From: Streptomyces cellulosae
GTDB lineage: Bacteria; Actinomycetota; Actinomycetes; Streptomycetales; Streptomycetaceae
Direction of reading: 5' to 3'
DNA: 64,000 bases
Assembly: GCF_000721105.1 (NCBI RefSeq)
Contig: NZ_JOEV01000006.1
Coordinates: forward strand, 247,277-311,276
The notes under the pieces are model-generated. The model was not told the DNA's origin and did not search any database. It saw only the letters and a list, made by a program, of their open reading frames with translations. Position numbers and translations under genes: made by a program. Shown here piece after piece: positions 33,730-43,057 of the stretch; position 1 is the stretch's first letter, and each line of letters begins with the position of its first letter.

Positions 33730-36700
33730 TCAATTGGTGCCGATGCGGGCCAGCAGATCGACGATCCGGCTCTGCACCTCGCTGCTCGTGGACCGCTCGG
33801 CGAGGAAAAGGACCGTCTCGCCGGACGCCAGTCGCGGCAGATCCGCCTGGTCGACGGCGGCGGTGTAGACGACCAGCGGAGTGCGGTTGAGTTGCCCGTG
33901 AGAGCGCAGCCAGTCCACGATGCCGGCCCGCCGCCGATGCACCTGCATCAGGTCCATCACGACGAGGTTGGGCCTGAGCTGCCCCGCCAGGGTCACCGCG
34001 TCGGCGTCACTCGCGGCCCGCGCGACCTGCATCCCGCGCCGCTCCAGCGTGGCCGTCAGCGCGAGCGCGATCTCCGCGTGCTCCTCGATCAGCAGAACCC
34101 GCGGCGGGTGCTGCTCGCTGTCGCGCGGGGCGAGCGCCTTCAGCAGTACGGCGGGATCGGCGCCGTACGCCGCCTCCCGCGAGGCCTGTCCGAGCCCGGC
34201 CGTCACCAGCACCGGCACCTCGGCCGCGACCGCCGCCTGCCGCAGCGACTGCAGCGCGGTCCGCGTGATCGGCCCGGTCAGCGGGTCCACGAACAGCGCG
34301 GCCGGGAACGCCGCGATCTGCGCGTCGACCTCCTCGCGCGAGTGCACGATGACCGGCCGGTACCCGCGGTCGCTCAGCGCCTGCTGCGTGGTCACGTCCG
34401 GCGCCGGCCACACCAGCAGCCTGCGCGGGTTGTCCAACGGCTCCGGCGGCAGTTCGTCGTCCATCGGCTGCGGGCGCGGCGGATCCGCCACCTCGACGGC
34501 ACCGCCCGGCCCGTCCAGGGGCTCGGGTCCCTCGGCGGCGTTCACATCCGGTGCGCCTATGGCGTACGACCGTCCGGTTCCCTCGGTCCCCTGCGCCAGC
34601 CGGGACTGCCCGGCGAGCGACGCCTGGGGCTGCGGCTGCTGCGGTACGACGGCCTGGTCGCCCTGCGGATGCGGACGGGCCGCCTGCTCCGCGTGCCCGG
34701 CACCGGGGTCGTTCCGCGTCCCGAGTTTACGGCGCCGACCTGAGCCGCCCGGCTGATGCGGGGGAGGCGTGGCGGGATGCGGTGCCTGCGGATGCCGGGT
34801 GAACGGTACGCCCTGACCGAGCGTGCGCACGCTGATGGCTCTGCCCTGGGTGGAGTTGGGGTCCACCGGGTGCTCGGGGGAGGCGGGGGGCGGAGTCACT
34901 CCTGCCCCTGCCCCTGCACCCGCGCCGGCTCCGGTCGCTTCCGCGGGAAGGGGCTGGGCGGCGCGAGGGTGGGCCGCGGCGGCCTCCGGGGGGAGGGGGG
35001 TGCCGGGTCCGGGAGTGTTGGTGGGCTGTGCCTGCGGCGGCTGGGTGCCGGTGGCGGTCGGTACGGGGGCGGCGGCGTTCGGGGGTACGGGAGCGGTGGG
35101 GCCGTTCGGAGGTACGGCCGTCCCGGCGCCGGACGTGCCCTGGGCGCCGGGCCACTGCTGGGTCGCGGGGGCGGCAGGGGCTTGGGCAGGGGTGCCGTGG
35201 GGCGGGATGCCTTGGCCGGGGGTTGCCTGGCCCGGGGAGACCGGACCAGCGGCGGCCTCGGCAGAGGGGATCTGACCGGGGGTGAGCTGACCGGGGGCGG
35301 TCTGCCCCTGGACGCCCTGGACGCCCTGGACGCCCTGGACGACTTGGCCTGGAGCGATGTGACCAGGGGGCGTCTGACCCGGGGGGATCTGGCCGGGGAG
35401 GGACTGACCCGGAGCGGTCTGCCCCGGAGCGATCTGACCCGGAGCAGCTTGGCCGGGGGCAATCTGTCCGTGGGCGCCTTGGCCGGGCGTGGCCTCGGCG
35501 GGGAGCGGCTGGCCTGCGGCGGCGTTGGCGTTGACGTCGGTCACGCCTTGGGCCTCGGGGGCGCCTTGAGCCGGGATGCCCTGGGCGGGCACGGCCTGAT
35601 GGGGGACCGCCTGACCAGGAACGGCCTGGTGGACAGCGGCGGCGGCCTGGCCTGGCGCGGCCTGCCCCGGAGCGGGCGCCTGCCCAGGCACCGGAACACC
35701 GGGCCCCGGCTGCCCAGGCATCGGAACGCCGGGAACAGGCTGGGCCGGTACGGGCTGGCCAGGTACGGGAGCTCCCGGCACCGGCTGCCCTGGTGCGACC
35801 TGCGCGGGTGCGACCTGTCCGGGTACGGGCTGCCCGGGTAGGGGTTGACCAGGTACGGGAGCACCAGGCACCGGTTGCCCCTGCGCGAATTGAGCGGGCA
35901 TCCCGCCCTGCCCGGGCGCGTTCTGCGCCGGAAGGGGAGCGGGAGCCGGGACATCCTGACCCGGTGCCGTCTGTGCCGGACCGGCCAGGCCGGCCGGAGC
36001 CACGACCGGCTGGCCGGGTGCCATCTGGACCCCGTGGGAGGCGGCGGCACCCGACGCGGGCACCGGGGCACCCGGCTGACCCGGCTGCCCGACCGCCACC
36101 GGCTGCCCGGGCTGCGCCGGCTGTCCGGCCGTACCGGCATGCCCCCCCTGAGCCAGGCGGGTCTCAGGCACGCTCCCCTGGACCGGTGTGTCCTGCGCGG
36201 CCTGGCCGGCGGTTCCCTGAGCCGGGACCTCTGCGGCGGGAACCTCCGTCGGCGCCCCGGCGGCTTCCGCCTCCGTCCGCCGGCCGACCGCTCGCCGGCG
36301 GCGGCCTGTCGGTGCGTTCGCGGGGTGCGGCTGTGGCGGAGTGTGGTCGTCGGCCTGGCTGTGCGGCACGGCGTCGTGCCGCCCGTCGTCGACACCGGCG
36401 TCGGCGGTCACACCCTGGCCGGGAACCTGCACCAACCCCGGAGCCTGAACCTGGGACTGAGCAGGAGCCGAGGCCGGAGCCATCCCCTGCCCGCCCGTGC
36501 TGTCCGCCGAGCGGTCCGCGTCGGCGGGCGGCAGGGCGAACACCGTACGAGGGCCGGCCTCCTGCGCGGCGGCCCGCTCATTGGCGGCGGCCAGCGCACG
36601 CCGACGCCGTCCGGTGGGCCGCTGCGCATCGTCGCCGGAGTCGCCGGAGTCGGCGGAGTCGCCGGAGGCCACGGCGGGCAGGGCGGGTGGCAGCGGGTGC

Positions 36701-38931
36701 TGTTCGCCTCCGTCGCGCCGGGCACGTCGCCCGTCGGCAGCGGGCACGCCCTGCGGCGGCACGGTGCCGCCCAGACCGGTCCCCGCCGCAGCGGTCCCGG
36801 CCGCATGCTCGGCAGCGGTGACGACGGCCCCCTCCGACACACCGGCGAGACCGGCGAGACCCGCGATCCCCGCGACGGCCTCGGCGCCACCGCCACCACC
36901 GCCACTACGGTCCCCAGCTGCACCACTGCCACCGCCGTCACCGGAGCCGATCTCGGCCGGTCGTCCTCGCCGCCGTCCGGTACCGCCGGACACGTCGCCG
37001 CCCTCGCCCGCCGCCTGGGCCGGGACGGGCGCCGGCTCCTGCGCCGCGGCAGCCCGCCGCCGGCGCCGTCCGGTCGGTGCGGCGGCCTCCGCCTCGGCAC
37101 CGTCAGCTTCGCCGCCCGGCACCTCGCTCTCCAGGAAGGCGTCCGTGGTGGCCCGCCGGGCCCGCCGCCGACCGCCCCCCGAGGTGGCACCGGAAGCAGT
37201 CTGCTCGGGTACGGCGACCTCGGCGGGGCCGGCCTCCAGCGCCGCGGGCCCCCGAGCCGCGACGGCCCCGGCCCCGCCACCGAGGGGCACTTCCAGAACG
37301 TAGGCACTGCCGCTCATGCCCGGCACTTCATGCGTCTGCAGTACGCCACCGTGCGCGCGCACGATCCCGCGCACGATCGGCTCGTGCACCGGGTCTCCCC
37401 CGGCGTACGGCCCGCGCACCTCGATCCGTACGACCTCGCCGCGCTGCGCCGCCGCCACCACGACGGTGTTGTCCATGTAACCGCCCGCCGAGACGGGCGC
37501 GTTGCCGGTCGCGTCGACGCCGGCGACATCGGCCACGAGATGCGCGAGCGCGGTCGCGAGCAGCCGGGAGTCGACCTCGGCCTCGATGGGCGGCGCGTGC
37601 ACGGCGAACTGCACCCGTCCGGGCCCGATCAGCTCCACGGCCCCTTCCACCCCCGCCGCGACGACGGCGTCGAGCATCGCCTTCGTACGGGTGATGCCGT
37701 CGGCGCCGGTGTCGAGGCGCTGGTAGCCGAGGACGTTGTCGATGAGGGTCGTGATCCGCGAGTAACCGGCCGACAGGTGATGCAGCACCTGGTTGGCCTC
37801 GGGCCACAACTGCCCCGCGTCGTCGGCGGCCAGGGCGGCCAGCTCACGGCGCAGTTCGTCGAGGGGTCCGCGCAGCGACTGGGCGAGCAGCGTCAGCAGC
37901 TGCTCGTGCCGGCCGGCGAGAGCCTCGTACCGGTCCTTCTCCCGCTCACCGAGGGCGGCGTACCGCTCCTCGCCCGCGGCGAGCGCCTCGTCGTGCTGCT
38001 CCTGGAGTTCCTCGAGCTCGTTGATGTGCTTCTGGCGCAGCGCGGTCAGCTCCGAGGCGTGCTCCTCGGAGAGCCGCTCCAGCTGCTCCTCGTGGCGCTT
38101 CTCGATGGTGGCCTTCTCGTCGGCGAGCGCGTCGAACGGACGCCGGTCGGCGAAGGTCATCACGGCGCCGACGAGTTGGTCGCCGTCACGGACGGGCGCG
38201 GTCGTCAGGTCGACCGGAACCTTGTCGCCCTTCTTCGACCACAGCACCTGCCCGCGCACCCGGTGCTTGCGCCCGGAGCGCAGGGTGTCGGCGAGCGGCG
38301 ACTCCTCGTACGGGAAGGGCGTGCCGTCGGCCCGGGAGTGCAGCACGAGGTCGTGCAGTTCACGCCCGCCGAGGTCGCTGGCCCGGTAACCCAGTATCTG
38401 AGCGGCGGCCGGGTTCACGAGCACGATCCGGCCGTCGGTGTCCGTACCCACGACACCCTCGGAGGCGGCCCGCAGGATCATCTCGGTCTGCCGCTGCGAA
38501 CGGGCCAGCTCGGCCTCGGTGTCGACGGTGCCGGTCAGGTCCCGTACGACGAGCATCAGCAGCTCGTCGGCGCCGGAGCCGTAGCCGTCGTAGGCCTGCT
38601 GGCCGTTCTCCAGGTTCGCGCTGGTGACCTCGACCGGGAACTCGCTCCCGTCGGTCCGCCGCGCGATCATGCGGGTCGGCTTGGTCCGCCCGCGCGGATC
38701 CATGTGGTCGGGCCGTCGCATCGAGCCCGGGATCAGCTTGGAGTCGAACTGCGGCAGCAGATCGAGCAGCCCTCGCCCGACGAGCGCCGTCCCCGGCGCC
38801 TCGAACGCCTCCAGCGCGATGGTGTTCGCGTTGACGACGGTTCCGTTGGCGTTGACCAGCACCAACGCATCGGGAAGCGCGTCGAGTATGGCTGCGAGGC
38901 GAGCAGCGCCTCGGGATGGCCTGCTGCTCAC
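33730..38931 (-). CDS. Giant PAS sensor with histidine-less kinase-like and receiver-like domains
   Basis: 1733 aa from GTG 38931 (GGAGG 10 nt upstream). Domains: PAS 1 (about 10-130; LVLVNANGTVVNAN), PAS 2 (about 150-265; ASEGVVGTDTDGRIVLVNPAA), coiled coil (270-345), kinase-like region (346-550), a P/G/Q/A low-complexity linker of roughly 900 residues with many PGQ repeats, then two receiver-like segments near the C-terminus. The H-box reads LAQSLRGPLDEL, with Gln where HELRTPL has the phospho-acceptor His, and the N-box lacks Asn. The last receiver keeps VVMDLM but lacks the conserved Lys. It therefore looks like a signalling scaffold rather than an active hybrid kinase. Confidence 0.85.
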   Translation of the reverse strand: MSSRPSRGAARLAAILDALPDALVLVNANGTVVNANTIALEAFEAPGTALVGRGLLDLLPQFDSKLIPGSMRRPDHMDPRGRTKPTRMIARRTDGSEFPVEVTSANLENGQQAYDGYGSGADELLMLVVRDLTGTVDTEAELARSQRQTEMILRAASEGVVGTDTDGRIVLVNPAAAQILGYRASDLGGRELHDLVLHSRADGTPFPYEESPLADTLRSGRKHRVRGQVLWSKKGDKVPVDLTTAPVRDGDQLVGAVMTFADRRPFDALADEKATIEKRHEEQLERLSEEHASELTALRQKHINELEELQEQHDEALAAGEERYAALGEREKDRYEALAGRHEQLLTLLAQSLRGPLDELRRELAALAADDAGQLWPEANQVLHHLSAGYSRITTLIDNVLGYQRLDTGADGITRTKAMLDAVVAAGVEGAVELIGPGRVQFAVHAPPIEAEVDSRLLATALAHLVADVAGVDATGNAPVSAGGYMDNTVVVAAAQRGEVVRIEVRGPYAGGDPVHEPIVRGIVRAHGGVLQTHEVPGMSGSAYVLEVPLGGGAGAVAARGPAALEAGPAEVAVPEQTASGATSGGGRRRARRATTDAFLESEVPGGEADGAEAEAAAPTGRRRRRAAAAQEPAPVPAQAAGEGGDVSGGTGRRRGRPAEIGSGDGGGSGAAGDRSGGGGGGAEAVAGIAGLAGLAGVSEGAVVTAAEHAAGTAAAGTGLGGTVPPQGVPAADGRRARRDGGEQHPLPPALPAVASGDSADSGDSGDDAQRPTGRRRRALAAANERAAAQEAGPRTVFALPPADADRSADSTGGQGMAPASAPAQSQVQAPGLVQVPGQGVTADAGVDDGRHDAVPHSQADDHTPPQPHPANAPTGRRRRAVGRRTEAEAAGAPTEVPAAEVPAQGTAGQAAQDTPVQGSVPETRLAQGGHAGTAGQPAQPGQPVAVGQPGQPGAPVPASGAAASHGVQMAPGQPVVAPAGLAGPAQTAPGQDVPAPAPLPAQNAPGQGGMPAQFAQGQPVPGAPVPGQPLPGQPVPGQVAPAQVAPGQPVPGAPVPGQPVPAQPVPGVPMPGQPGPGVPVPGQAPAPGQAAPGQAAAAVHQAVPGQAVPHQAVPAQGIPAQGAPEAQGVTDVNANAAAGQPLPAEATPGQGAHGQIAPGQAAPGQIAPGQTAPGQSLPGQIPPGQTPPGHIAPGQVVQGVQGVQGVQGQTAPGQLTPGQIPSAEAAAGPVSPGQATPGQGIPPHGTPAQAPAAPATQQWPGAQGTSGAGTAVPPNGPTAPVPPNAAAPVPTATGTQPPQAQPTNTPGPGTPLPPEAAAAHPRAAQPLPAEATGAGAGAGAGAGVTPPPASPEHPVDPNSTQGRAISVRTLGQGVPFTRHPQAPHPATPPPHQPGGSGRRRKLGTRNDPGAGHAEQAARPHPQGDQAVVPQQPQPQASLAGQSRLAQGTEGTGRSYAIGAPDVNAAEGPEPLDGPGGAVEVADPPRPQPMDDELPPEPLDNPRRLLVWPAPDVTTQQALSDRGYRPVIVHSREEVDAQIAAFPAALFVDPLTGPITRTALQSLRQAAVAAEVPVLVTAGLGQASREAAYGADPAVLLKALAPRDSEQHPPRVLLIEEHAEIALALTATLERRGMQVARAASDADAVTLAGQLRPNLVVMDLMQVHRRRAGIVDWLRSHGQLNRTPLVVYTAAVDQADLPRLASGETVLFLAERSTSSEVQSRIVDLLARIGTN

Positions 38932-39229
38932 GAGACGCTTCCTCCCTGTTACCGCACCTTGCCGACCGCTCGGGCCATCTTGCCAACCGGCCCGCAACGT
39001 GTCACGCGAGGGAGTCTAAGGGCACCGGTTGCGCTCGCGACGCCGGATGAGAGGGAGGTCGCACGACGAAGTGACGTAGAACGTGTGACCGCATCCACGA
39101 CCGACCGCCTGGTCTCCCCCTGCTCCCCCGCCTGGTCTCCCGAGTTCGGCTCGGAATGACCCGGGCGAGACCTCCCCACGACCTTTCCGGGACCTTTACG
39201 GAGCCGGGGCGTCCGCCACGAAACGGCGC

Positions 39230-39370
39230 ACGGGCGCGGGAGGGGAGGCAGGCCTTGGGACCTGAGGAGCCGGGGACCTGGGGGCCTGAGGACCTGAGGA
39301 GCCGGGGACCTGAGGGCCTGAGGAGCTGGGGGCGTGAGGGCCAGGAGCTGGGGACCAGGCTGAGCTCTGA
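39230..39370. repeat. GGACCTGAGGAGCCGG-type direct repeats
   Basis: Repeated CTGAGGAGC/GGGGACCTG words in the gap between the SSI gene and the PAS gene. The remainder of 38932-39386 shows no gene; it should include the PAS gene promoter. Confidence 0.6.
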
Positions 39371-39386
39371 GGATCCGGGGAGTGGC

Positions 39387-39893
39387 TCAGAAACCCAGCC
39401 TGGGCAGCAGCGGTACGAGCCGGTCCCAGCGCCCGATCGCGCAGCCGCTGCTGCGGTCGAACGTCGTGTCGACGGGTCGTCCGGCCCAGGTTCCGGTGAC
39501 ATGCGCGGTGGCCGGCCCGCCGTACTGCATGGTGCAGACACTGTCCTTCGGCACCGGAGCGAAGGCGTCCCTCCCCCACCGGGTGTTCCGGTCGACGACG
39601 GCACACGCCGCGCCGGCGTCGGGATGACTCCCGCGACTGGGGTGACAGTCCACCTCGTACGTCCCGTCGGCACCACCACCCGCGTTGCGCACGGTGACGG
39701 TGAGGTGGTCACCGCCGGCCGGCCGGTCCTCGTCGCGGACGGGCGGGGCCGCGAGCGAGAGAGCGGCGGGAGCGGAGGCGGCCGCGGGCACCGCGGACAG
39801 GGGGACGACCGCGCCGACGGAGCCGACGGCGACGAGCAGCGGAGCGAACTGGGTGAACCGTGAGAACCGGCCGAGCCGGGTGACCTGCGACAT
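39387..39893 (-). CDS. Subtilisin inhibitor-like (SSI) secreted protease inhibitor
   Basis: 168 aa from ATG 39893 (MSQVTRLGRF). Signal peptide to about residue 40 (LLVAVGSVGAV..AAASA). The mature part carries the SSI signatures: LTVTVRNAGGGADGTYEVDC, HPDAGAACAVVD, then the reactive-loop region CTMQYGGPATAHVTGTW and SSGCAIGRWDRL at the C-terminus. Four Cys would give the two usual disulfides. Streptomyces SSI proteins inhibit extracellular subtilisin/trypsin-like proteases; the P1 residue appears to be in the VCTMQY loop (Met or Gln), suggesting a non-tryptic target. Extra in-frame residues to 39986 look non-native. Confidence 0.85.
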   Translation of the reverse strand: MSQVTRLGRFSRFTQFAPLLVAVGSVGAVVPLSAVPAAASAPAALSLAAPPVRDEDRPAGGDHLTVTVRNAGGGADGTYEVDCHPSRGSHPDAGAACAVVDRNTRWGRDAFAPVPKDSVCTMQYGGPATAHVTGTWAGRPVDTTFDRSSGCAIGRWDRLVPLLPRLGF

Positions 39894-40122
39894 GACCTGA
39901 CTAACGCCACAGCCACCGGGATGTTGCGCCGCCACCCCGCCGTCACCACCCCATCCTCCACACCCCACCGCTCCGACCGTCCCCACAGCCCCGCAGACAT
40001 CGCCGCCAACGGCTTTGCTCTGCGGCCCGCCCGCCTAGTACCGTGGGAGGCGATTGGTGACACCCCGCTCGACTGTGTCATCATCTGCACGCACCACTCG
40101 CGCTCGCGCGGGCGGCTGTGCT
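39894..40122. other. Gap between the SSI gene and tRNA-Ser
   Basis: No gene seen; it should contain the SSI promoter (minus strand) and the tRNA promoter (plus strand). Confidence 0.4.
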
Positions 40123-40213
40123 GGAGGCGTCGCCTAGTCCGGTCTATGGCGCCGCACTGCTAATGCGGTTTGGGCCTTAAAGCCCATCGAGGGTTCAAAT
40201 CCCTCCGCCTCCG
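40123..40213 (+). tRNA. tRNA-Ser (anticodon GCT)
   Basis: 91 nt. Acceptor GGAGGCG/CGCCTCC, anticodon loop CT-GCT-AA flanked by CCGCA/TGCGG, long variable arm, T-arm GAGGGTTCAAATCCCTC. CCA not encoded. It shares its acceptor stem sequence with the tRNA-Ser(TGA) at 1477. Confidence 0.95.
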
Positions 40214-40222
40214 CGCCAGATC

Positions 40223-40254
40223 ACGAAGCCCCGGCCCACACGCCGGGGCTTCGT
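40223..40254 (+). terminator. Terminator after tRNA-Ser(GCT)
   Basis: A 13-bp perfect stem ACGAAGCCCCGGC/GCCGGGGCTTCGT with a 6-nt loop, 10 nt after the tRNA. Confidence 0.85.
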
Positions 40255-40411
40255 CGTTCCCGCCTACGCCCACCTACCCCCATCTGAAGCGTTTCCGCAG
40301 GTCACAAGCGGTATGGCTAACGGATTTCACATGGCGGCGGCAGTCATGTAATGTTCTTCCTGTCGCCGCGAGCGGGCCAGAAGGGTCGGGAACGGCGAGA
40401 AAACAGGACAA

Positions 40412-40484
40412 GCACTCGTAGCTTAACGGATAGAGCATCTGACTACGGATCAGAAGGTTGCAGGTTCGAATCCTGCCGAGTGCA
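40412..40484 (+). tRNA. tRNA-Arg (anticodon ACG)
   Basis: 73 nt. Acceptor GCACTCG/CGAGTGC, anticodon arm TCTGA-CTACGGA-TCAGA, T-arm GCAGGTTCGAATCCTGC. An integrase gene lies immediately downstream on the opposite strand, so this tRNA was probably used as an attachment site. An 18-nt piece of it recurs inside the AICE at 21143. Confidence 0.95.
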
Positions 40485-40492
40485 CACAGGTC

Positions 40493-40520
40493 AAAGGCCC
40501 CGGATCACTCCGGGGCCTTT
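40493..40520 (+). terminator. Terminator after tRNA-Arg
   Basis: A 12-bp stem AAAGGCCCCGGA/TCCGGGGCCTTT with a 4-nt loop. It is symmetrical enough to end the opposing integrase transcript also. Confidence 0.85.
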
Positions 40521-40561
40521 GGCGTTTCAGGGGCGTACAGCAGCGAAGTACAGCAACCGCG

Positions 40562-41458
40562 TCAACCGGTACCGCCCATCGCGTCCGACAGTTGGCCGAT
40601 CGCGGCGCGCACTTCCTCCTCGCTCGCTTCGGCGTAGACCTCCATCGTCATGGCGATCTGTGAATGCCGAAGGATGCGCTGGGCCACTTTCGGGTGGACC
40701 TTGAGCGCGACCAGCAGCGAGCTGCACGTGTGCCGGGTGTTCCGGAGCGGGATGACCCGGAGCCCGGCGCGACGAGCCCGGAGGGCGAACATGCGGGTCA
40801 TGTTGCCCGGTTCGATCGGCGTGCCGTACTTCGTGGTGAAGTTCAGGTCATGGCTTCCCCGCCAGAGCTCCCCGGCGGCTTTCTGGTCGCCTATCTGCTG
40901 AGCGCGACGCATCCGCAACGCCTTGAGGCAGAGTGCCGGCAGGGGGAGGAAGTCGTCGGAGTCTTCGGTCTTGGTCTCGCGGTGAAGGATCTCCCGCCCC
41001 GCGCGCTGGATTTGGTGATCGACGTACAGCTCTCCTCGCTCGAAGTCGACGGACTTCCACGTGAGGCCCAGGACCTCACCACGGCGCAGGCCGAGGCAGA
41101 GCACCAGGACCCAGGCGGCGACGAGATGGTCATCCCGGGCGGCGGCATCGGTGAGGAACTGGCTGGCCTCGGCGACGGACCACGGCTTGATCCGACGGCG
41201 ACGAGGCTTCGGCACCTTCACGAGCGAGTCGAGCCAGTACGTGAGGAACGCGGCCACCGTCCGGTGCCGAGTGGTGACCGGTCCCTTCTTGGCCTCCGCG
41301 TGGAGGTTGAGCCACTTCTCGTGGACCTCCTCGCGGGTCTTGCCGTAGGCGTACTTCCGAGCCCGCTTGCCGTCCGGCTTGGTCACCCAGACGTAGGCGG
41401 CGTAGCCGTTCTTGTACGGGTAGATGGAGCCCTCGCCGTTGCCGCGCTTGCCGCTCAT
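40562..41458 (-). pseudogene. Tyrosine integrase lacking its core-binding domain (in-frame deletion)
   Basis: 298 aa from ATG 41458 (MSGKRGNGEGS). The N-terminal arm-binding domain is present (GSIYPYKNGYAAYVWV..KYAYGKTREEV). The catalytic domain is also present (GLRRGEVLGLTW, NTRHTCSSLL, LRHSQ, probable Tyr in MEVYAEAS). Between them the sequence jumps from FLTYWLDSLVKV straight to PKPRRRRIKPWSVAEA. pSAM2-type integrases have about 100 residues there (SAM-like core-binding domain), so an in-frame deletion is inferred and the protein is probably inactive. It reads toward tRNA-Arg 40412, its presumed former target. Confidence 0.75.
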
Positions 41459-41887
41459 GCCGCCACGCCGTTTCCGCCCGCGGGTCCGAAGTGGCGTGCG
41501 CGGGGAGCTCCCATCCCGTCCACCATCGACCCAGGCAGAGCCGAGCAGACGCGGCCCATGGCGTCCAGGTCGTTCGTACAGTGGCGCGCTCCACCTGGAC
41601 GCCATCCCAGCCCCCACCCCTAGGACAACCAGCTGCACGATGCCAGGAATGCGCCATCGCAGCGCGAGGAGACCACAACCTGTGACGACTGCGCCGCCGA
41701 CCAGGACCCACATTCCCCGCTTGGCTTCCTTGGGCGCACTAGGTGGATTGCCGGGATCGTAGCCATCGGCCCAGCCCGTTATCCCGTAGCGGTACACCAG
41801 CCAAGCGATGACCATCAGGTCGATAACGAGTAGCGCCACGCTGACGCCGATCTGCTGGCCGGTCGACGGCTCATTCCCGTGCCTCAT
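41459..41887 (-). CDS. Membrane protein whose frame runs into the integrase remnant
   Basis: From ATG 41887 (MRHGNEPSTG): three hydrophobic segments at about 12-32 (VSVALLVIDLMVIAWLVY), 58-76 (GMWVLVGGAVVTGCGLLAL) and 80-95 (GIVQLVVLGVGAGMA), separated by an acidic/Pro loop. There is no stop before the integrase ATG in the same frame, so the product may be a membrane-integrase fusion of about 440 aa, or the true stop has been lost. Possible starts also exist at 41896. Family not identified with confidence. Confidence 0.5.
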
Positions 41888-42281
41888 GCCGACCACCGTT
41901 CCGTCTTCGGGCAGCAGTCTGTTAATCGCATGTCACGCAGCATGCTGTCGTGGCACGCACTGCACATGAGCACGGCTACTCAGATTTGCCGCTCTTGTCG
42001 GAGCCGCAGGGGTGCAATCGAGCTCTCACCGGTCGACTCGATGTGGAGCTGCCCGAGTCGGAAGCCTCGTGGAGTGCTGAGTGGAATTCGTCAAGAGGGT
42101 CCTGGCTCGCTGACACCAGCGGCTGACACCGACAAGCGCGAACAGCGGCGGTCGGTGCCGGACCTCAGTGGACGATCGACCGAGGCCCAGGGCCGGTTGG
42201 CCGACGTTGCCGCGTCCCCGTGATCGACCTGATAAGGATGAGGCCAGAGGTCCAAGTACGCGATGACCGGGGGACGCGCGC
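41888..42281. other. Gap without recognised gene
   Basis: About 390 bp; no frame has a recognisable product. It presumably contains the promoter for the gene at 42282. A short piece near 41970-42000 encodes CRSCRSRRG-like Cys pairs on the plus strand, too short to call. Confidence 0.4.
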
Positions 42282-42851
42282 ATGACGGAGTACACGTGGC
42301 CGAACGGTGTGGGGGATCCGACGCCCGAGGACATACGACGGGCCTGGCCGGCAACCGTGACCGCGCTGCCAGTGGGCGCCGCCGTGACCGGCACGGTCAT
42401 CGGCCGACAGCCATTCGGCGTGTTCGTAGAGATCGACGGGGTGCCCGACGCGGTGGGCCTGGCGGAGATCGTCGGTTCACCGCCCGGAACCGTCCCTCCC
42501 CCTCTGGGGTTCGCTATCAGTGGGAGCGTGGTCGATCACGCGGAGCGCAACTTCCAAGTCAGGCTCAGACTCGATGACTGGGGAGACGAGCGCGAGCCCC
42601 TCCCTCTGGAGCCTAACGAGCGCCTTGGCGACCGCGAAGCCCTAAGCGGCTTTCTGAGGCGTCTTCGGCAGGACTATGAAGCGAGCGGCGACCAATGGGA
42701 GAACCGGACGCTGGGCAGCTTCCTGGAGGCTCTGGAAGCGTGGGTGGCCGATGCCCCAGGGTGGTACGCGGACCACGGCCAGGAGCTCCCGCCTGAGGGC
42801 GACTGGGCGTTCATGGCACGGGCCCTCAGCGCAGCGCGGTTCTACGAGTGA
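42282..42851 (+). CDS. S1/OB-like domain fused to a DUF7660-type domain
   Basis: 189 aa. Residues about 25-100 look like a small OB/S1 barrel (VGAAVTGTVIGRQPFGVFVEIDG interrupted, VGLAEIV, FAISGSVVDHAERNFQVRLRL). Residues 115-189 resemble DUF7660 (FLRRLRQDYE, WENRTLGSFLEALEAWV, WAFMARALSAARFYE), a domain often found near toxin-immunity and restriction genes. Domain assignments are by eye. It is cytoplasmic, with no neighbour in the same operon. Confidence 0.6.
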   Translation: MTEYTWPNGVGDPTPEDIRRAWPATVTALPVGAAVTGTVIGRQPFGVFVEIDGVPDAVGLAEIVGSPPGTVPPPLGFAISGSVVDHAERNFQVRLRLDDWGDEREPLPLEPNERLGDREALSGFLRRLRQDYEASGDQWENRTLGSFLEALEAWVADAPGWYADHGQELPPEGDWAFMARALSAARFYE

Positions 42852-43057
42852 CGCCGTGCCCCTCCCGCGCCCCAGCGCCCCGTTGCGCTTCACCGACCTC
42901 GACGGACTGCGGCTGACCTGCTTGGCGACCAACACCAAAGGCAGCCGGAACACCGACCGCCGCCGCCGGCTGCGTCCACCCACCCGATGGCGATGGCCGA
43001 CGCCGGTGTCGTTCCGCCGGCTCATCGCGGACCCCGAAGCGGGTGCGGCCGTCACCT

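Noticed and set aside
35845..39159. A 1104-codon open frame antisense to the PAS protein
   Set aside because: It is a GC-bias shadow: Arg/Gly/His-rich composition, no domain, and it mirrors the opposite-strand gene exactly, including its repeats.
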